Position numbers and translations under genes: made by a program. The notes under the pieces are model-generated. The model made no database searches. It was given only the letters and a program-made list of their open reading frames with translations, and was not told where the DNA came from. DNA of 64,000 bases, from contig CM057150.1 in the NCBI GenBank assembly GCA_029964075.1, positions 3,387,717 through 3,451,716 on the forward strand. Direction: 5' to 3'. The DNA comes from Patiria pectinifera. Taxonomy: Eukaryota; Echinodermata; Asteroidea; Valvatida; Asterinidae. This document shows positions 10,010 to 21,760 of the stretch, one piece after another (the first letter of the stretch is position 1; every line of letters begins with the position of its first letter).

Positions 10010-12808
10010 AACACTGATTCTATTGCCGCAGCGGAAAGAGCCATTACTTTTTATGAATAATTATTTCTGGTAAAGCTTGAAATCTTAACTTTGTCCCTGG
10101 AAAAGTATTGGTTTGATTTTCAAAAGGCTTTGAAATTATTCATGTGAAAAACAAACTCAACCGATTTCAAGGAAAATCAATCATGCGCATTTTTTTACTA
10201 ATGACGAAATGCTTCATCATGTTGATGATGAAGCGATCTGATTGTCTTTTAGTTTCTGTGTTTCCTTTTTTTCGATCCACGTAGACTAAAAAATGTATTC
10301 ACAATACTGTTTTTCGTTTCAAATTCAATGTGTTTTAAAAATACAATTCACATGCAAGTATGTACCTATTCACATAGCGGGCTCAAAGTGTGACTCGTCA
10401 TCGATTTTACTTGAATAATTATAAAACTTTTTTAAGTATCAAACCAATACTCGCCGGGTAGAAAGTTCAGATCATGAGCTTCAAAATTGTTTCCACGCCA
10501 ACGCAAGAGCCTCGAAAAAAATTGCGGGTATTTGGAGACGCGGTGTACATGGCGATGTAGTAATAATTTACCACTAACACCGCACCGGCAAAGCACTTTC
10601 AGATGAATTGATCAAGCTATTTAAATGCGAAAATAAACTTATATGACGTCATGGAAAGTGAGGGTGGGGACCCTGTTGAATCCCCATTGGTTAGGTAGAT
10701 AGACGATAACATAGTGACAGAAAGTGTTTTATTTCGGTGGCATGCAAACGTGACTCCAACTCCTCATTTAAAAACAACTGTAATTTTACAGCAGACTTAT
10801 AATGGATGGGGTAGTGCAGATCAGATCGATTGGAGGACTAATTTAATGTATGTACTTGATTGGATCTTTTAATTTAAATCTCAATGAAGTTTACTTGTGA
10901 AAATAAACTGGAGAAAAAAAAGACGTACGTACATGTAGGTAACAAAATGACATTGCATCAATGAATGGCTTTGCCTACTGAAGACATTGGCGCCCTCTGC
11001 TTATTAAGACAGTTATTTTGATATTTTCACAGTGATTCCACATTTAAATAGTGACTTGGGTGATGTTTGTTTTTTTCAGTTCCTTTTTGTAACTAACACT
11101 GCACTGTCACAGATGATTTGATCAAGCTATTTGAATTCGAGAATAAAGTTATATGACGACATGGAAAGTGAGGATGGGGACCCTATCGTCTCCCCAGTGA
11201 CTAAGTGGATAGGCGATGATAATACAAACAAGACTCCAACGCCTCGTCTAAAATATTTGAGTTTTTCGGCAAACAAAACAAAAAGAACAAACATGGAATC
11301 ACAATGTGGATCAGAACAATTACAGGGCCAATTAAATGTACATGTATGTACTTATAGTGGTATATTGTACATCCATCGCGGTTTACTTGAGAAATTAAAT
11401 GGAGCCAAAACAGACGCAGCCATCCAAATGGCATGTATTTTAAGCCCTACATCAAAATGGCACGTACATACATGCATAACTCCAATTGCCTTCTGGAGAC
11501 TTTGACAGGTAAGAGGAACTCACTTGCAACGATCGAAATGGAGCTCTTGGTTTGGCCCTGGCTGTTGCAGATTACCACTTGCTCGTTCTTCCAGTCTGCC
11601 ACTGCAATCTCGTCAGGGTCAGCAGCAGCAGCAATGCCTCTGGCTGATTCAAACTCCCCTTCGCCACTCCCCTTCTTTCTAAAGGAGTGGCACATCTCCC
11701 ATGTGTCTTCCACCATCACCTTGCCCAGATCGATGTTAAGCTTCTGATTCTGCACGAAGACGGGATGTGACTTCAACCCCGCAGCCTTGGGACATGGTTG
11801 AGCTCTGAGCTTGGCCACGTCTTTGCTGACTACGGGATAGAGGGAAAGTAGATCACAGTCTGATGCGTTACTCGCGACGTCCTGGGTTGTTTGTAGGGAA
11901 TGTTTCTTTATCTGAATCATGTTACTCAGTGTCTTCTCGTGCTCATCCAGCCACTCATTTTGCTTTCTTTCCTGGGTTGTGATCTCATCCAGGAGTCGTT
12001 TCTCTTCAGCTTTGACCTGTGCTATGACCTCAGCAGCTCTGTTCTGCACCCCCTTTTGAGCCTTTGCCGTGTTATCCTTGGCCATCTTCTTTGCTTTAAT
12101 AGTGTCCTGCAGAGACAACTCGAGGCCTTGTATGCCTCTTCCCAAAGCAGGCAGGTCATTCTGCAGTGACTGTCTATATTCTCTTGAAGCCGTTCCGGTG
12201 TCAGTGATGACATGTTTGGTGATAGGATGATCTATAACCGTGCAGCCTTGGCAGATTAGCTTATCGCATGTCTTGCAATAGAATTTCACGCCTTCCTTGT
12301 GTTTGTGGCATTTGTACTCGTCAGGTTGTTTAGTCACATTCACCTTCCTCTGACGAATGTCATCAAAACTTGCTATTTTGTGGGTCTTTAATGTGGGAAA
12401 TTGCTGATGTGACTTGCAGCAATCCTTGCAGATATTCTTTTCACAATCCATGCAGTGATCTTTAGCTTCATTTCCCTTGTCACATACCTGACAAAATAAC
12501 TCTGCTTCAGCTGAACATGCTACCTTTTCTTGTAATTGAAATTCTTCAATAAGACCAGCCAAATGGAAGTTGGTCCTGAGGCCGTGTATGCCGGACTGGG
12601 AAAGCACCGTCTCCTGACGACACTCAGGGCAATGGATCGTTGGTTTACTTCTGTATCTGCCATCACGATATTTTACCAGGCATTCCTCACAGAAACTGTG
12701 TAAGCAGTCCAGTACTTTGGGCTTTTTGTATTTATCTGTGCAGATGCTGCACTCAAGATGAACGCCGATCTTCTCAAAAGCAGAGCCAACCGATGCCGCA
12801 GTAGCCAT
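9389..12808 (-). CDS. TRIM protein (RING, B-boxes, coiled coil, NHL-like propeller), copy A; splicing possibly impaired
   Basis: Two coding exons on the minus strand, 12808-11524 and about 10009-9389. The first gives RING, two B-box zinc fingers and a coiled coil; the second gives a C-terminal beta-propeller of NHL type ending at the stop at 9389. TRIM proteins are RING-type E3 ubiquitin ligases that act in the cytoplasm, with the propeller normally binding the substrate or RNA. Both exon frames are open. The acceptor for exon 2, however, is not recognisable: copy B has a clean pyrimidine tract and CAG there, while copy A joins unrelated sequence, and no AG in the first ~80 bp gives the required phase. 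Copy A may therefore make a truncated RING/B-box protein or be decaying. About 89% (exon 1) and 78% (exon 2) identical to copy B by eye. Confidence 0.75.
10010..11523. other. copy A TRIM intron with an old internal duplication
   Basis: The intron holds two diverged copies of a ~450-500-bp block, starting near 10590 and 11105. Both have TTTGATCAAGCTATTT or a close variant, then ATGGAAAGTGAGG and GGGGACCCT. The same arrangement occurs in the copy B intron (30290 and 30905), so it arose before the segmental duplication. No additional exon was recognised. Confidence 0.65.
11524..12808 (-). CDS. TRIM copy A exon 1: RING, B-box 1, B-box 2, coiled coil
   Basis: The start is the ATG at 12808-12806 (MATAASVGS), two bases after an acceptor (tttatttttcacag), so a 5' UTR intron is likely. 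An in-frame ATG 20 codons upstream (12868) lies inside that intron and was not used. RING ligands are Cys20, 23, 35, His37, Cys40, 43, 60 and 63. B-box 1 spans about 98-140, B-box 2 about 167-201, and the coiled coil about 205-320. The exon ends GCAA followed by the donor GTGAGT (11523-11518), leaving phase 1. Confidence 0.85.
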
Positions 12809-15800
12809 CTCTGTGAAAAATAAAGAAAGTAAATTATTGTACATGGTGCTCAGAGGTAGTACAATCAATCGAATAATGACATTTGTAATGTATGGTGGAA
12901 ACTGGGTCTATATTTCTTTGTTCAGTCTATTAAAAAAATTGAGATCTTGCACCGCCCATTTTTTCAAAAGAATAAATTCTGCATTACGCTTTTGGCCATT
13001 ATACACGCCAGTTTTAAACGTGCTTGTTTAAAAAAAAATCGGCCAAGCGTATATTTGTTTCCTGAGTCAAGTAGATTGTTGTCCCACATAAAACTGTGTT
13101 TGTACTCCGTATATCAGTTGAGATCTTGCACCGCCCACTTTTTCAAAAGAATAACATTCTCCCATATTTTTCATAGGAGGGGTTAGATGAACCCAAATCA
13201 CTCCCAGCCCGTCTTTCGCCAACGAAATTTATCAGTGCAAACTTGAATTAATGTAATTAGCAGTATTTTAAGTCAATCGCAAGTCCTTTCACAAGTCTAA
13301 GTCCATCACATTTACCTAGTAAGTAATGAATTCCCATTGAGTACAATGCAACATGTACGTTTTCCCAACTCGAAGATTGAACGAGAAGTTGCAAAGGACA
13401 ACAAAAATCGCCAAATATATAACTTTAAGCTTTGCATGACATAAAATAGATCACCCGCAGTTTGGTCTATTTTAAAAATCGCCATTTATATTTTAGAAAA
13501 AAGAGTTGACTTGTTCCTTATATTCAAAACATAAAAAACTGACAGTATAATAATGTGTCAGTCTAGATTTCAATTATTGAAATATCATTTGTATTTCATT
13601 GCTTGTGTGTAATCTATAATTGTCACTAAGCCCAGTAGCTTCCATATACAATGGCATTCCATGGACAGCTATAAAAATGGGTTATTTTAAAAAAAAATTC
13701 TGAGTGGAAGCTTTATTAGACATACTTGATTGGTGTATCAAGTTGGATTGCTTTTTCAGATAATTTTGTTTTAATTCGGGTAACTTTCTTTATGACTCAC
13801 CCTGTTCATGTAGCATCTCAGTGTGACAGAGGATGGAACGTTTTTATCATTTTTTTTGTTTACCAGCTAGCATTATCGCCGAGCAAACCTTCAAATCTTT
13901 CATTAACATTGAATACATGTGTGTTAAACAGCATTGTTCATTGTTCATTTATTTTCCACAATGACAAGTATTTTAATTAAAGTAATGTAACAAAATTTGA
14001 TTTTATAATGGTCCCAATTGCAACTTTAAACTATATAGAGAGCGCTTTGGCCACAGTAATCCATAGTGGTCATGTATTACATCTGTTCTCAAGTCAGATT
14101 AATGCCACAAAACTATTTCAGAGCTTACTGTGTTCAACTTTTTTCTTAACCTACTTTAAGCCACAATAGATATAGTATTTGGGTTGCAGTCAAACCACAG
14201 ATGGAGCTCTCGTGGTAGTCTTTATTGTTTACTCTCACAATACTGGGACATAAGTTCCTTGCCCCCATAGTTCTGTACTTAGTGTTTATGCAAATATCTC
14301 CCAGAACGAAAGACACACTGCATTAGTATGCCTAATCTTGAAATTCCTATGCATATTTTTACCCAGCACTATAAAACCCCTTTGAAAGCCCAGTAGGGCG
14401 TGGACTTGCGACTGGGGCATGGTGGTGGATGGTGGTGTGCATTTTAGTTCCTTATTTTCCGAGTTCCAGTACATGTATGGCTGAAGGTGGAAGCCTAGTT
14501 TAATTTGGCCTTCGTTTTTGTGCAAGACGCTGTGTTCTTTAATTTGCATCACCACCACCACCATTACTTTACACCAAAGGGTTCAGTGGTCTGCATAGTC
14601 TTGTGAGTATGTTCCAATATTACCCCCCCCCATGCACCCAGTAGTTTTTACATGGCCTGGTTGTAGACTACGATGTTGCATCGTAGTGGTGCCAATCTAA
14701 ACTCTGCTCTGTCAGTAACTATTTAAATTCTATCATTTATATTTACATGCTCTCCCCTGGTTAATTATTTAGTAAGCGAAGAAGCGCGAATTAAATTTTC
14801 ATTATTTCTATTTTCTGATATTGCATATACTTGTCCCTTTGTCGGTTATTTTGTGATCAGCATCCATGTATTTTTTATTAATTAGTTAATCCCCCAACTG
14901 ACGGTTGGCCTCTTTGGTTCGCCGTTACAGTAATTAATACACAAATGTACTTCATAGACAATTAGTGAAAGAAGCAAAGCTCGAAGGCCCCTTATAAAAT
15001 TTAAAGCTGCTTTTAATACACAAAACACAGGACAAACAAACAACAATAAGGTCAATACACGATTTTTTGAGTTTTAATTAACAAGCGATATAAAATTGGT
15101 AGCTTGAGGAACCTCGAAATTAATGAGTTGCATGGGATCACAATAATTATGAAAGTTGACAAATATTCATATTCTCGGTAAAGGAGTTCCACAGCCTGGG
15201 TCCCTCATAATCAAAAGTTTTTGGGCTAAAGATGTACGAGTCAACGGTAGATGAAAATTAGAGACTTGACGAGTATAAGTGGAATGAACATCAAAATTCC
15301 GGATGAAGATTGAATTTAGAGAAAATTGTAAGGTATCAAAAACAGATTAATACATGAGAGACCCAAGCTGATCAAAATAAATATCTTCAACTTTCAAATC
15401 TTGTTCGAAAAATTGTACGTGTCAAAACAGTGTAATTTCCACATTTTCACAATCCTTACCTTTGGTACAGTTGGATCTTAGCGTACGGTGTCAAAATCAG
15501 CAGACAGTCAGTGTAATTCCAACAAGGAAGTGAACAGGACTGGGCGGTTCTGGAAAATGGCGGCAAACAGTTGCTGCTGATTGCAAAATACCAGTTCATG
15601 ATTGCATAGTCACTAGGGTCCAAAGTTCAATTGACAGGTATCAGCAAGCATGTCAGGAGCGTCGCTAGACAACTTTACATAGTGGTTAATTGTGACCTCC
15701 ATTCAAAGAGGGCCTCCATAAAATTGAAAGGGGAGCACCATTTCCAATAGTATGACACGTACTGTTGCACTTTAAAACTGGAGCAGTGTGTTTCGCAGGC

Positions 15801-15886
15801 ACAGGCAGTGTGAATGAATATGTCTGCATTAATACATTGAGGGTCCAAAGAGTATAATACAGTTGAGTTTTCATTCCTGTGGTCAA
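12809..15886. other. upstream region of TRIM copy A; no further gene seen
   Basis: 12809-13100 is conserved with copy B and should contain the 5' UTR intron and promoter. A short block, GAGATCTTGCACCGCCCA then TTTTTCAAAAGAATAA, occurs at about 12940 and again at about 13120. It occurs once in copy B at 32733. Much of 13200-14980 has no clear counterpart in copy B. 15000-15886 aligns with 35740-36590. No exon was recognised. Confidence 0.5.
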
Positions 15887-16303
15887 ATGTTATCTTTTTT
15901 TATTGGTGGGGGATGTTAACTTTATTGTACAGTTTGCAGTTGTTTTAAAAGTAAAATGGACAAAGTACCATTTGCATAATTTGCAAAGTACCATTTGCAA
16001 TATTTTTGCCACTCAAAGAACAACAATATACGTGTACATAATGAAATCTGAAGCAGGTTGCCAAGCTTTCAGCTTTGTATCATACATGTACACATGTTAT
16101 CTTTTTTTTATTGGTGGGGGATGTTAACTTTATTGTACAGTTTGCAGTTGTTTTAAAAGTAAAATGGACAAAGTACCATTTGCATAATTTGCAAAGTACC
16201 ATTTGCAATATTTTTGCAACTCAAAGAACAACAATATACGTGTACATAATGAAATCTGAAGCAGGTTGTCAAGCTTTCAGCTTTGTATCATACATGTACA
16301 CAT
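15887..16303. repeat. 207-bp tandem duplication, copy A only
   Basis: ATGTTATCTTTTTTT starts at 15887 and again at 16094, and the ~207-bp units are nearly identical through the CATACATGTACACATG block. Copy B has a single, diverged unit at about 36597-36775. This is therefore a recent local duplication in copy A. Confidence 0.9.
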
Positions 16304-17357
16304 GTACATTTGGGGGGAGAACTGCAAAAACGCGCCTTCATTGACGTAAAGCAAGGTTTCGGTTGAAAGTCCTGCCTGCCATTGCTCACACGTTTTGACT
16401 TGCACCCTCTTGTGGCACAATCCCCAGTTTATTTATTTCATAATTTTGTTTTTGCAGTTTCAGTTCTAAATGATCTCCGTCATGTGTGCAAAATAGTAAG
16501 ACTGCAGTGTAGTATATTGAATAAAATATTTTGGGTGCTGCAATAATACATGGACAGATAAAAAGGTTCCCATTTTTTTTCAGATGATGCACAAGCACCA
16601 TTTTATTTGTCTTGCGTTTAACTGTTGGCATCTGTACAAATAGAGAAAAGAAAGTACTTTGTGGATTATACAACACTCCAATAAATAAATACTCACACAC
16701 TGGCACACATGTATGTTCATATAGTGAATGGTTTGTACAAAGTAGAATTATACAATACTTGAAACAAAACGTTAATTTGTTGTACGGGTTGGGGTTAGAT
16801 CCAGACTTGGGCTATGTCCTAATGACTTGGCTGTGGATGTCGACAACGCGTGTCAATGGGAAATGGAGAAAGTCGCTTCCATAGACACATGTGAAATCGA
16901 AGCCATATAGCTTACTGTTTCTACAAGATGCAGGATAACAACGTATACGTGTGATCAGATGATAAAAATGTGTCCAATCTCATGTTTTCCTCTTCTTTTT
17001 TTTCATTTATCTTTCCCCCCATGCTGTGTGAATTTGGAACCGTTTTGCAAACGGATTTCAGCACTAACAGATTTTGAGACGTCTTTTTCCAGCCACTTTT
17101 GAAAACTGACTGAATCCGATGGTATCTTGCCAATCTTTGGACACCCATATATTTTCAAGAAATGTGTTCAACTATCCCCATCTTTCCGACAAGAAAACTG
17201 TTTGACTGGCTATGTCTTAAACTGAATAGCCATTCTAAGTCAATTGAATAGAATTGTGTGCACTCTGGGACCAGCTTTACTAGGCTCCCCTTATCTTGTT
17301 TGAAAATACGAGAACAAAGCCTTTAAAATGGTTGATTTGATGCCTTTTTCATAATAG

Positions 17358-17977
17358 TTCATCCTGAAGATGAGACAGAAACAAAAGAGGAAGATGAATC
17401 AGCGAAGAGCCCCACCGAAGAACAGAAGGATGAAAAAGGCTCTTCGGATCCAACGTCTCATAAACCTGACATCTCAACCATCTCAGCGGATTTTCCAATT
17501 GCAACTGACTTCCCAGTGCCCGAGGAGGCTGAATCATTTCACGGTCACAATGCCGAGTTTCTGTCATCGGAGGCTGACTTTCCCGTACACAATGCCGAGT
17601 TTCTGGACGCCCACGCCTCAGCCGCAGCCGCCGCGCAGTTCCCGGTCTTCCCCAACGCCAACGACAGCTTGAACCTCGCCGCGGAGCTGAACATGGACGG
17701 CAAGCAGATGCGCAAAATGGCGCGCAAGGCCGCGCGGGAGCAGAAACGCAAAGAGAAGAAGAAACGCAAGGAGAGGGAGAAGGTGGAGGGGGCGGGGTCA
17801 GGCAGGAGCAGAAGGCGGAAGCTGTCGGACCGCATCACCAACCTGCGCAAGCGGGGCTCGCTGAGCTTCAACCGGGAAGATAATGACGGAGGCAGGGGCG
17901 GGGTGGTGGAGGGGGTGGTGGAGAGGGATTACCCCATGATGGCTGAACGGCAGAAGGAAAACGCTGCCATGTTTTGA
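17358..17977 (+). CDS. terminal coding exon of an unrecognised gene
   Basis: The family is not recognised. The frame opens after a plausible acceptor (gcctttttcataatag) and runs to TGA at 17975-17977, giving about 206 residues. Base composition shifts sharply to GC-rich third positions, unlike the flanks, which supports real coding. In order it has an acidic start (PEDETETKEEDE), two HNAEFL repeats within DFP-rich sequence (about residues 60-80) and an Ala-rich run. A long Lys/Arg helix follows (MARKAAREQKRKEKKKRKERE), then two basophilic-kinase sites (RRRKLSD, RKRGSLSF), a Gly/Val tail and an ENAAMF end. The basic stretch could be nuclear targeting or a coiled coil. Earlier exons on the plus strand were not found. 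The exon starts about 30 bp after the copy A breakpoint and is absent after copy B. Confidence 0.65.
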
Positions 17978-18904
17978 AGAAAAAAACCGGAATGCCTCTT
18001 CGAAGGTAGCATTAAGGCAAGGTTCAGACATTAAGGCAAGGTTCAGACTGTCACAAAACCTTTGCTGCAAAATTTGTCGCAGTTATGAAATGTGTTCAGC
18101 TTTTGTAAATATGCAGCGTGAAACAAACTGATGTGTGAGGTCACAAATTCAACATCGCGTTCGTAAATACATTCATTTTAGTGGTCAAGATGCCATCACA
18201 AAAAGCCAACTCACAAATTTCAACTTGAAGTTTGTTTTATTGAAAGACGGAGAGATTAACTTCCTAATTTGGTCATTAGTCTGTAAGCTAATACGTACTG
18301 TAGTCAAAAAGTGATCATGAAAAGTATACTACTCCCCGTAAAGTTTATTACAAGCATTATTGTTAACTGGACTGCAGCTGTATAGTGTGTGTGTGGAACC
18401 CTATAATAGTTCATAACTGCTGCATGTTTGTTTCCCTTATGAAGGGCTTGCTTTGTGCCCGTTCATTATCAGTCATTTAATGTACTTAAAAGCAATTTAA
18501 AAGTAAGTGTGAATTCATTTCAGGTACTTCATGTAGTTTCTCAGCATTCAGTGAAAAGTCTTGTTGCTTTGGCATTGCATGCAGCATATTAGTTATTACA
18601 ACATACAACTTTTGTGTATTCAGAGAGGCTGACTATAATTAAGATTTGCTAACAGTTTTCTTGTATAGTTTACATATTTTGTAAGTTCTTCGTTGTGAAG
18701 ACTTTTCCAAGTACGTACATTGTACATTTTGTGAACATATGATATATTTACTTTACGTTCCATTTTAAAAACATTGTATAATATACTAACTTTTAAACAA
18801 TCAGATAAACTGTAACAGACATTATGCGTTGCGACCATTATTAGAAAGTTCCTTTTTTCCCAGAGGTACAAAAGCATTGCCCCCTTTAAGGGCTGTCACA
18901 CATA
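17978..18904. other. probable 3' UTR and gene-free spacer
   Basis: AT-rich sequence follows the stop at 17977. It probably includes that gene's 3' UTR, but I cannot identify a convincing polyadenylation site. A short direct repeat, ACATTAAGGCAAGGTTCAGA-like, occurs at 18012 and 18030. Nothing else is recognised. Confidence 0.4.
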
Positions 18905-19044
18905 AGGGAAGAATGTAAAATTAAACGGGCAGCTTGATGTTTACCTCAAGGTTTTACAAGTTGTTTTTTACAGGGTCGTAAGAGGTTCTGGTACCTTGGG
19001 GTTCAACCTCGAGTTACGGCTTGTTTAATTTTGTGTTCTTCCCT
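18905..19044. mobile_element. small foldback element, ~140 bp
   Basis: AGGGAAGAATGTAAAATTAAAC at its left end is matched by the inverse GTTTAATTTTGTGTTCTTCCCT at its right end, with three to four differences. It has the size and form of a MITE. The flanking target duplication is not clear. Confidence 0.65.
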
Positions 19045-19179
19045 AAAATCTTTTGGAAACTAACTTTGTTTAATCGACCCAATTCTTATTGGAGCCAGTT
19101 TACTTAAGATAAAGTCCGAAGGGGACTCCGAAGGGAAGTTTTATTTAACAGGAGGCCAGAAACACCGGGGCAAGCCCCT

Positions 19180-19410
19180 CCTCTTAGAGATAAGTGTTAC
19201 AGGGTTATTTTACGTGCATTGTATTACACAACACACGGGACCTATATGGCTTTATATCCCATCCGAAGGACGAAGCTGTGCTGGTTAAGTGCCTTGCTCA
19301 AGGGCACAAGTGTCCAGACTCGGGCTCAAACCCACATTCTGCTGCCTCTAAAACACCAGAGCATGAGCCCATGTGGCACTCTTAACCGCAGCAGCTAGGC
19401 TATCACACTC
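19180..19410 (-). mobile_element. tRNA-derived SINE-like repeat
   Basis: Read on the minus strand from about 19410, it has an A-box-like TAGCCTAGCTG and a weak B box (GGTTTGAGCCC). Then comes the CTTGAGCAAGGCACTTAACC block found in many invertebrate tRNA SINEs. It differs from the 21.3-kb SINE in body sequence. It is probably old and inactive. Confidence 0.55.
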
Positions 19411-19987
19411 CACTTATAAGATGCACTAATCTCTTGATAAGACAATACGCAGCATCGTTATGTTCTAGGCAGGTCAATATATATTGCTTGGGGAAAAAGT
19501 GAAGCGGGAGTCCCAAATCTTTTTGCAAATGGATCATTCTAGAAATTTAGATTCCAAAGTGTGATATTATTCATATCCCTTTTAATCTGTCATTCAAGTG
19601 TCATTCAAAATGACTTCCAACTATTTTTGTTACTTGTTAGTCGGGAAGTTTGCTCACATAATCATTCTTTGACTGCATTAAGGAGTGTATCCAGAGTTTA
19701 AAGAATACGTCAGGTCTAAAAGTGACAGGAAAAAAAGTCGACCCCAGATTTATAGAAAGAAGCAAATACATGTGCAATATTCCTATACTCAATTCCGATT
19801 TATTATTTTTCATTCGATATCTTCTTGAAGGTGAATAATGTTTGTAGGGCTTTTCAGGGTGAAACTTGCAGATAGCACGGACGGTAGTTCTTTAAACTAA
19901 AGCTAGTGTACACACCAATCTGAGCACGCCATCAATTCTACGATGGAGGCCCCCTTCAATGGCAACAACATTGTGCTAACTATTGTT

Positions 19988-20325
19988 TAGTCTTGGTTCC
20001 AAGACGTTACTATCTGCGTTGTTTGTGTACGTGTGTAATCATACTAATGAATACTTTTGTAAAACAATTGTTTTTAATCAACAGAGGGCGCACTTCACAG
20101 GACCACAGCGCGCATATCGCGGACGGTTAATACGCGGTACATTACAGAAGTAACAGAATCGTTTGCATTAGAATCGATACTCGGTGAATAAACACAGTGA
20201 ATAAGTATCGGATACATTGCAGAATCGATAACAGTTTTCATCGCGGGCTGCGCCTGTACTAGTGCAATATAATTTTCGCGCGCCGGGAGAAAAAATATTC
20301 CACGAAGGTCTTGGAACCAAGACTA
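19988..20325. mobile_element. MULE-like MITE with 9-bp target duplication
   Basis: The 18-bp termini TAGTCTTGGTTCCAAGAC are perfect inverted repeats. They are flanked by ACTATTGTT on both sides (19979-19987 and 20326-20334). A 9-bp duplication is typical of Mutator-like elements. The element is 338 bp and has no open frame of note. The terminus itself is palindromic (CTTGGttCCAAG). Confidence 0.85.
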
Positions 20326-21249
20326 ACTATTGTTTAGATAACCATCATGGAACAGCTGCTCTGAACAATAGCTAGCAAAAATGCTTTCACCATCGAATGG
20401 GGTCTCAGTTAAGCCTTAGTTTGTATTAATATTCCATGACACTGAGGCTGTTTTATTCTATTATTAACATTCCAAACTATTCCTATATGTACTTAACCAT
20501 GTTCATAAATGCGTGTGTATTATTTTTAGATAGACGATTGATTGCTAGAATGAAGCCTTCAATTTCTGTAACTATACTTTTTATTATTATATATGTATTC
20601 CACATATGTTATCCGGGTGCCTTTTCCGTAGATCTTTGCAGAGAATTTGAATTCGGAATATGTAATGTGAGTGCCTTTTTTTCCCCCTCAATACTTAGCA
20701 AATACGTTTTCAAAGAAACAGCAAGGTTATTAAATATAATGTAGATTTGTATTTTTGTACTTTCCAACGATGCCTGCGTGAAATATGTTCTAGTACAAAA
20801 AATGCTGTAAACTTTAGTTGGATTGTAATTATGGAATAACATACGACAATACACAGACGGAATGAAATGATCCTGTGTTTCATTGTATATTTGCTGACAG
20901 ACCATAAGTGGTCGAGGGGATGGATTGATTTCTTGTCCTATCACTTATCACTTATTCATGTATTCATTTCAAGTATGCATAATACAAATATATTTGAACC
21001 AATCACGACAAAGAACACTTCAGAATATTCTATTTTTGTGGGCGGGATACAGTCAGTTTACGTGCCAGCATCCGGGGCGCGTCACGTGTCCGGATCAAGA
21101 CGCCTGGGCCTTGACTAAAGGCTACAGCAAAATGGGGTTAAGGAAAATAGTTCGTTCGTGCACTGGATTATTGTGATGTCTCACTGAAGTGCCATTTTCG
21201 GTATCACAAATTGGGATCAGCGTGGATCAATAGAGTGTCGGGATCAAAC

Positions 21250-21580
21250 TGGAGGGCTGTAGCCTTGTGATCTGGAGCACTGAACTCATGGTCTGTGGGT
21301 ATTTCTGGAGGTTGTGGGTTCGAGTCCAGCCTGGGGTAATGGTGCGTGTGCCCTTGGGCAAGACACTTTGTCACACATTACCTCTTCCCACTGGGTACCT
21401 TTGAGGGCAGACAGTGTTAAATCGTGATTGATTTTAGCTGCCTCGCTGCTGAAATGGCAGCATCGTGCTGTGTACTCCTCCGGGAGCTATGATTGTATTT
21501 GGAATCTTTGATTGGCCCAATGATCAGGGGGTAATAACAATGTATTGCGCTTTAATTTAAGAGCGCTTTGTAAGAAACAA
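21250..21580 (+). mobile_element. tRNA-derived SINE, full-length representative
   Basis: A tRNA-like head with a perfect B box GGTTCGAGTCC (21317-21327) is followed by TGCCCTTGGGCAAGACACTTTGTC. The body ends GGCCCAATGATCAGGGGGTAAT and then a GAGCGCTTTGTAAG tail. The body matches the SINE at 47024-47406 and shows how copy A's split SINE looked before interruption. Confidence 0.75.
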
Positions 21581-21760
21581 GTAGTTTGCCGGCCACGTCA
21601 CTGGCAAAACAAGAAACTCTTCTGAAACAGATTTCTATATTTACAAAGAAAAAAGAAAGAAATTTATTTACATGTACCAGTGTCTCGTTGGAAACGCTTG
21701 ACTTTCAGTTAACAGCCCAAATGTACACTGCTCAAAATAATTGTCCTAAACATTTTGATA

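Larger units (their letters stand above)
3330..17330. repeat. segmental duplication, copy A
   Basis: Homology to copy B (20411-38490) begins near a shared GTTAA(A)GCCTT and runs in the same orientation to about 17330. Collinear landmarks are the mariner remnant, the two TRIM exons, the intron repeats, the ATGTTATC block near 15.9 kb and the TGGCACACATGTATG block near 16.7 kb. The copies differ by point changes and many insertions. Copy A alone carries 3874-5844, 7320-7776 and the local tandem duplication at 15887-16303. Boundaries are read by eye and may be off by tens of bases. Confidence 0.85.

Noticed and set aside
11131..11505. 124-codon plus-strand open frame
   Set aside because: It is in the TRIM intron's duplicated non-coding block, and the frame is broken in the paralogous copy.
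17370..17672. Alternative plus-strand frame over the 17.4-kb exon
   Set aside because: It ends inside the exon, while the other frame continues with coding-like third positions to 17977.
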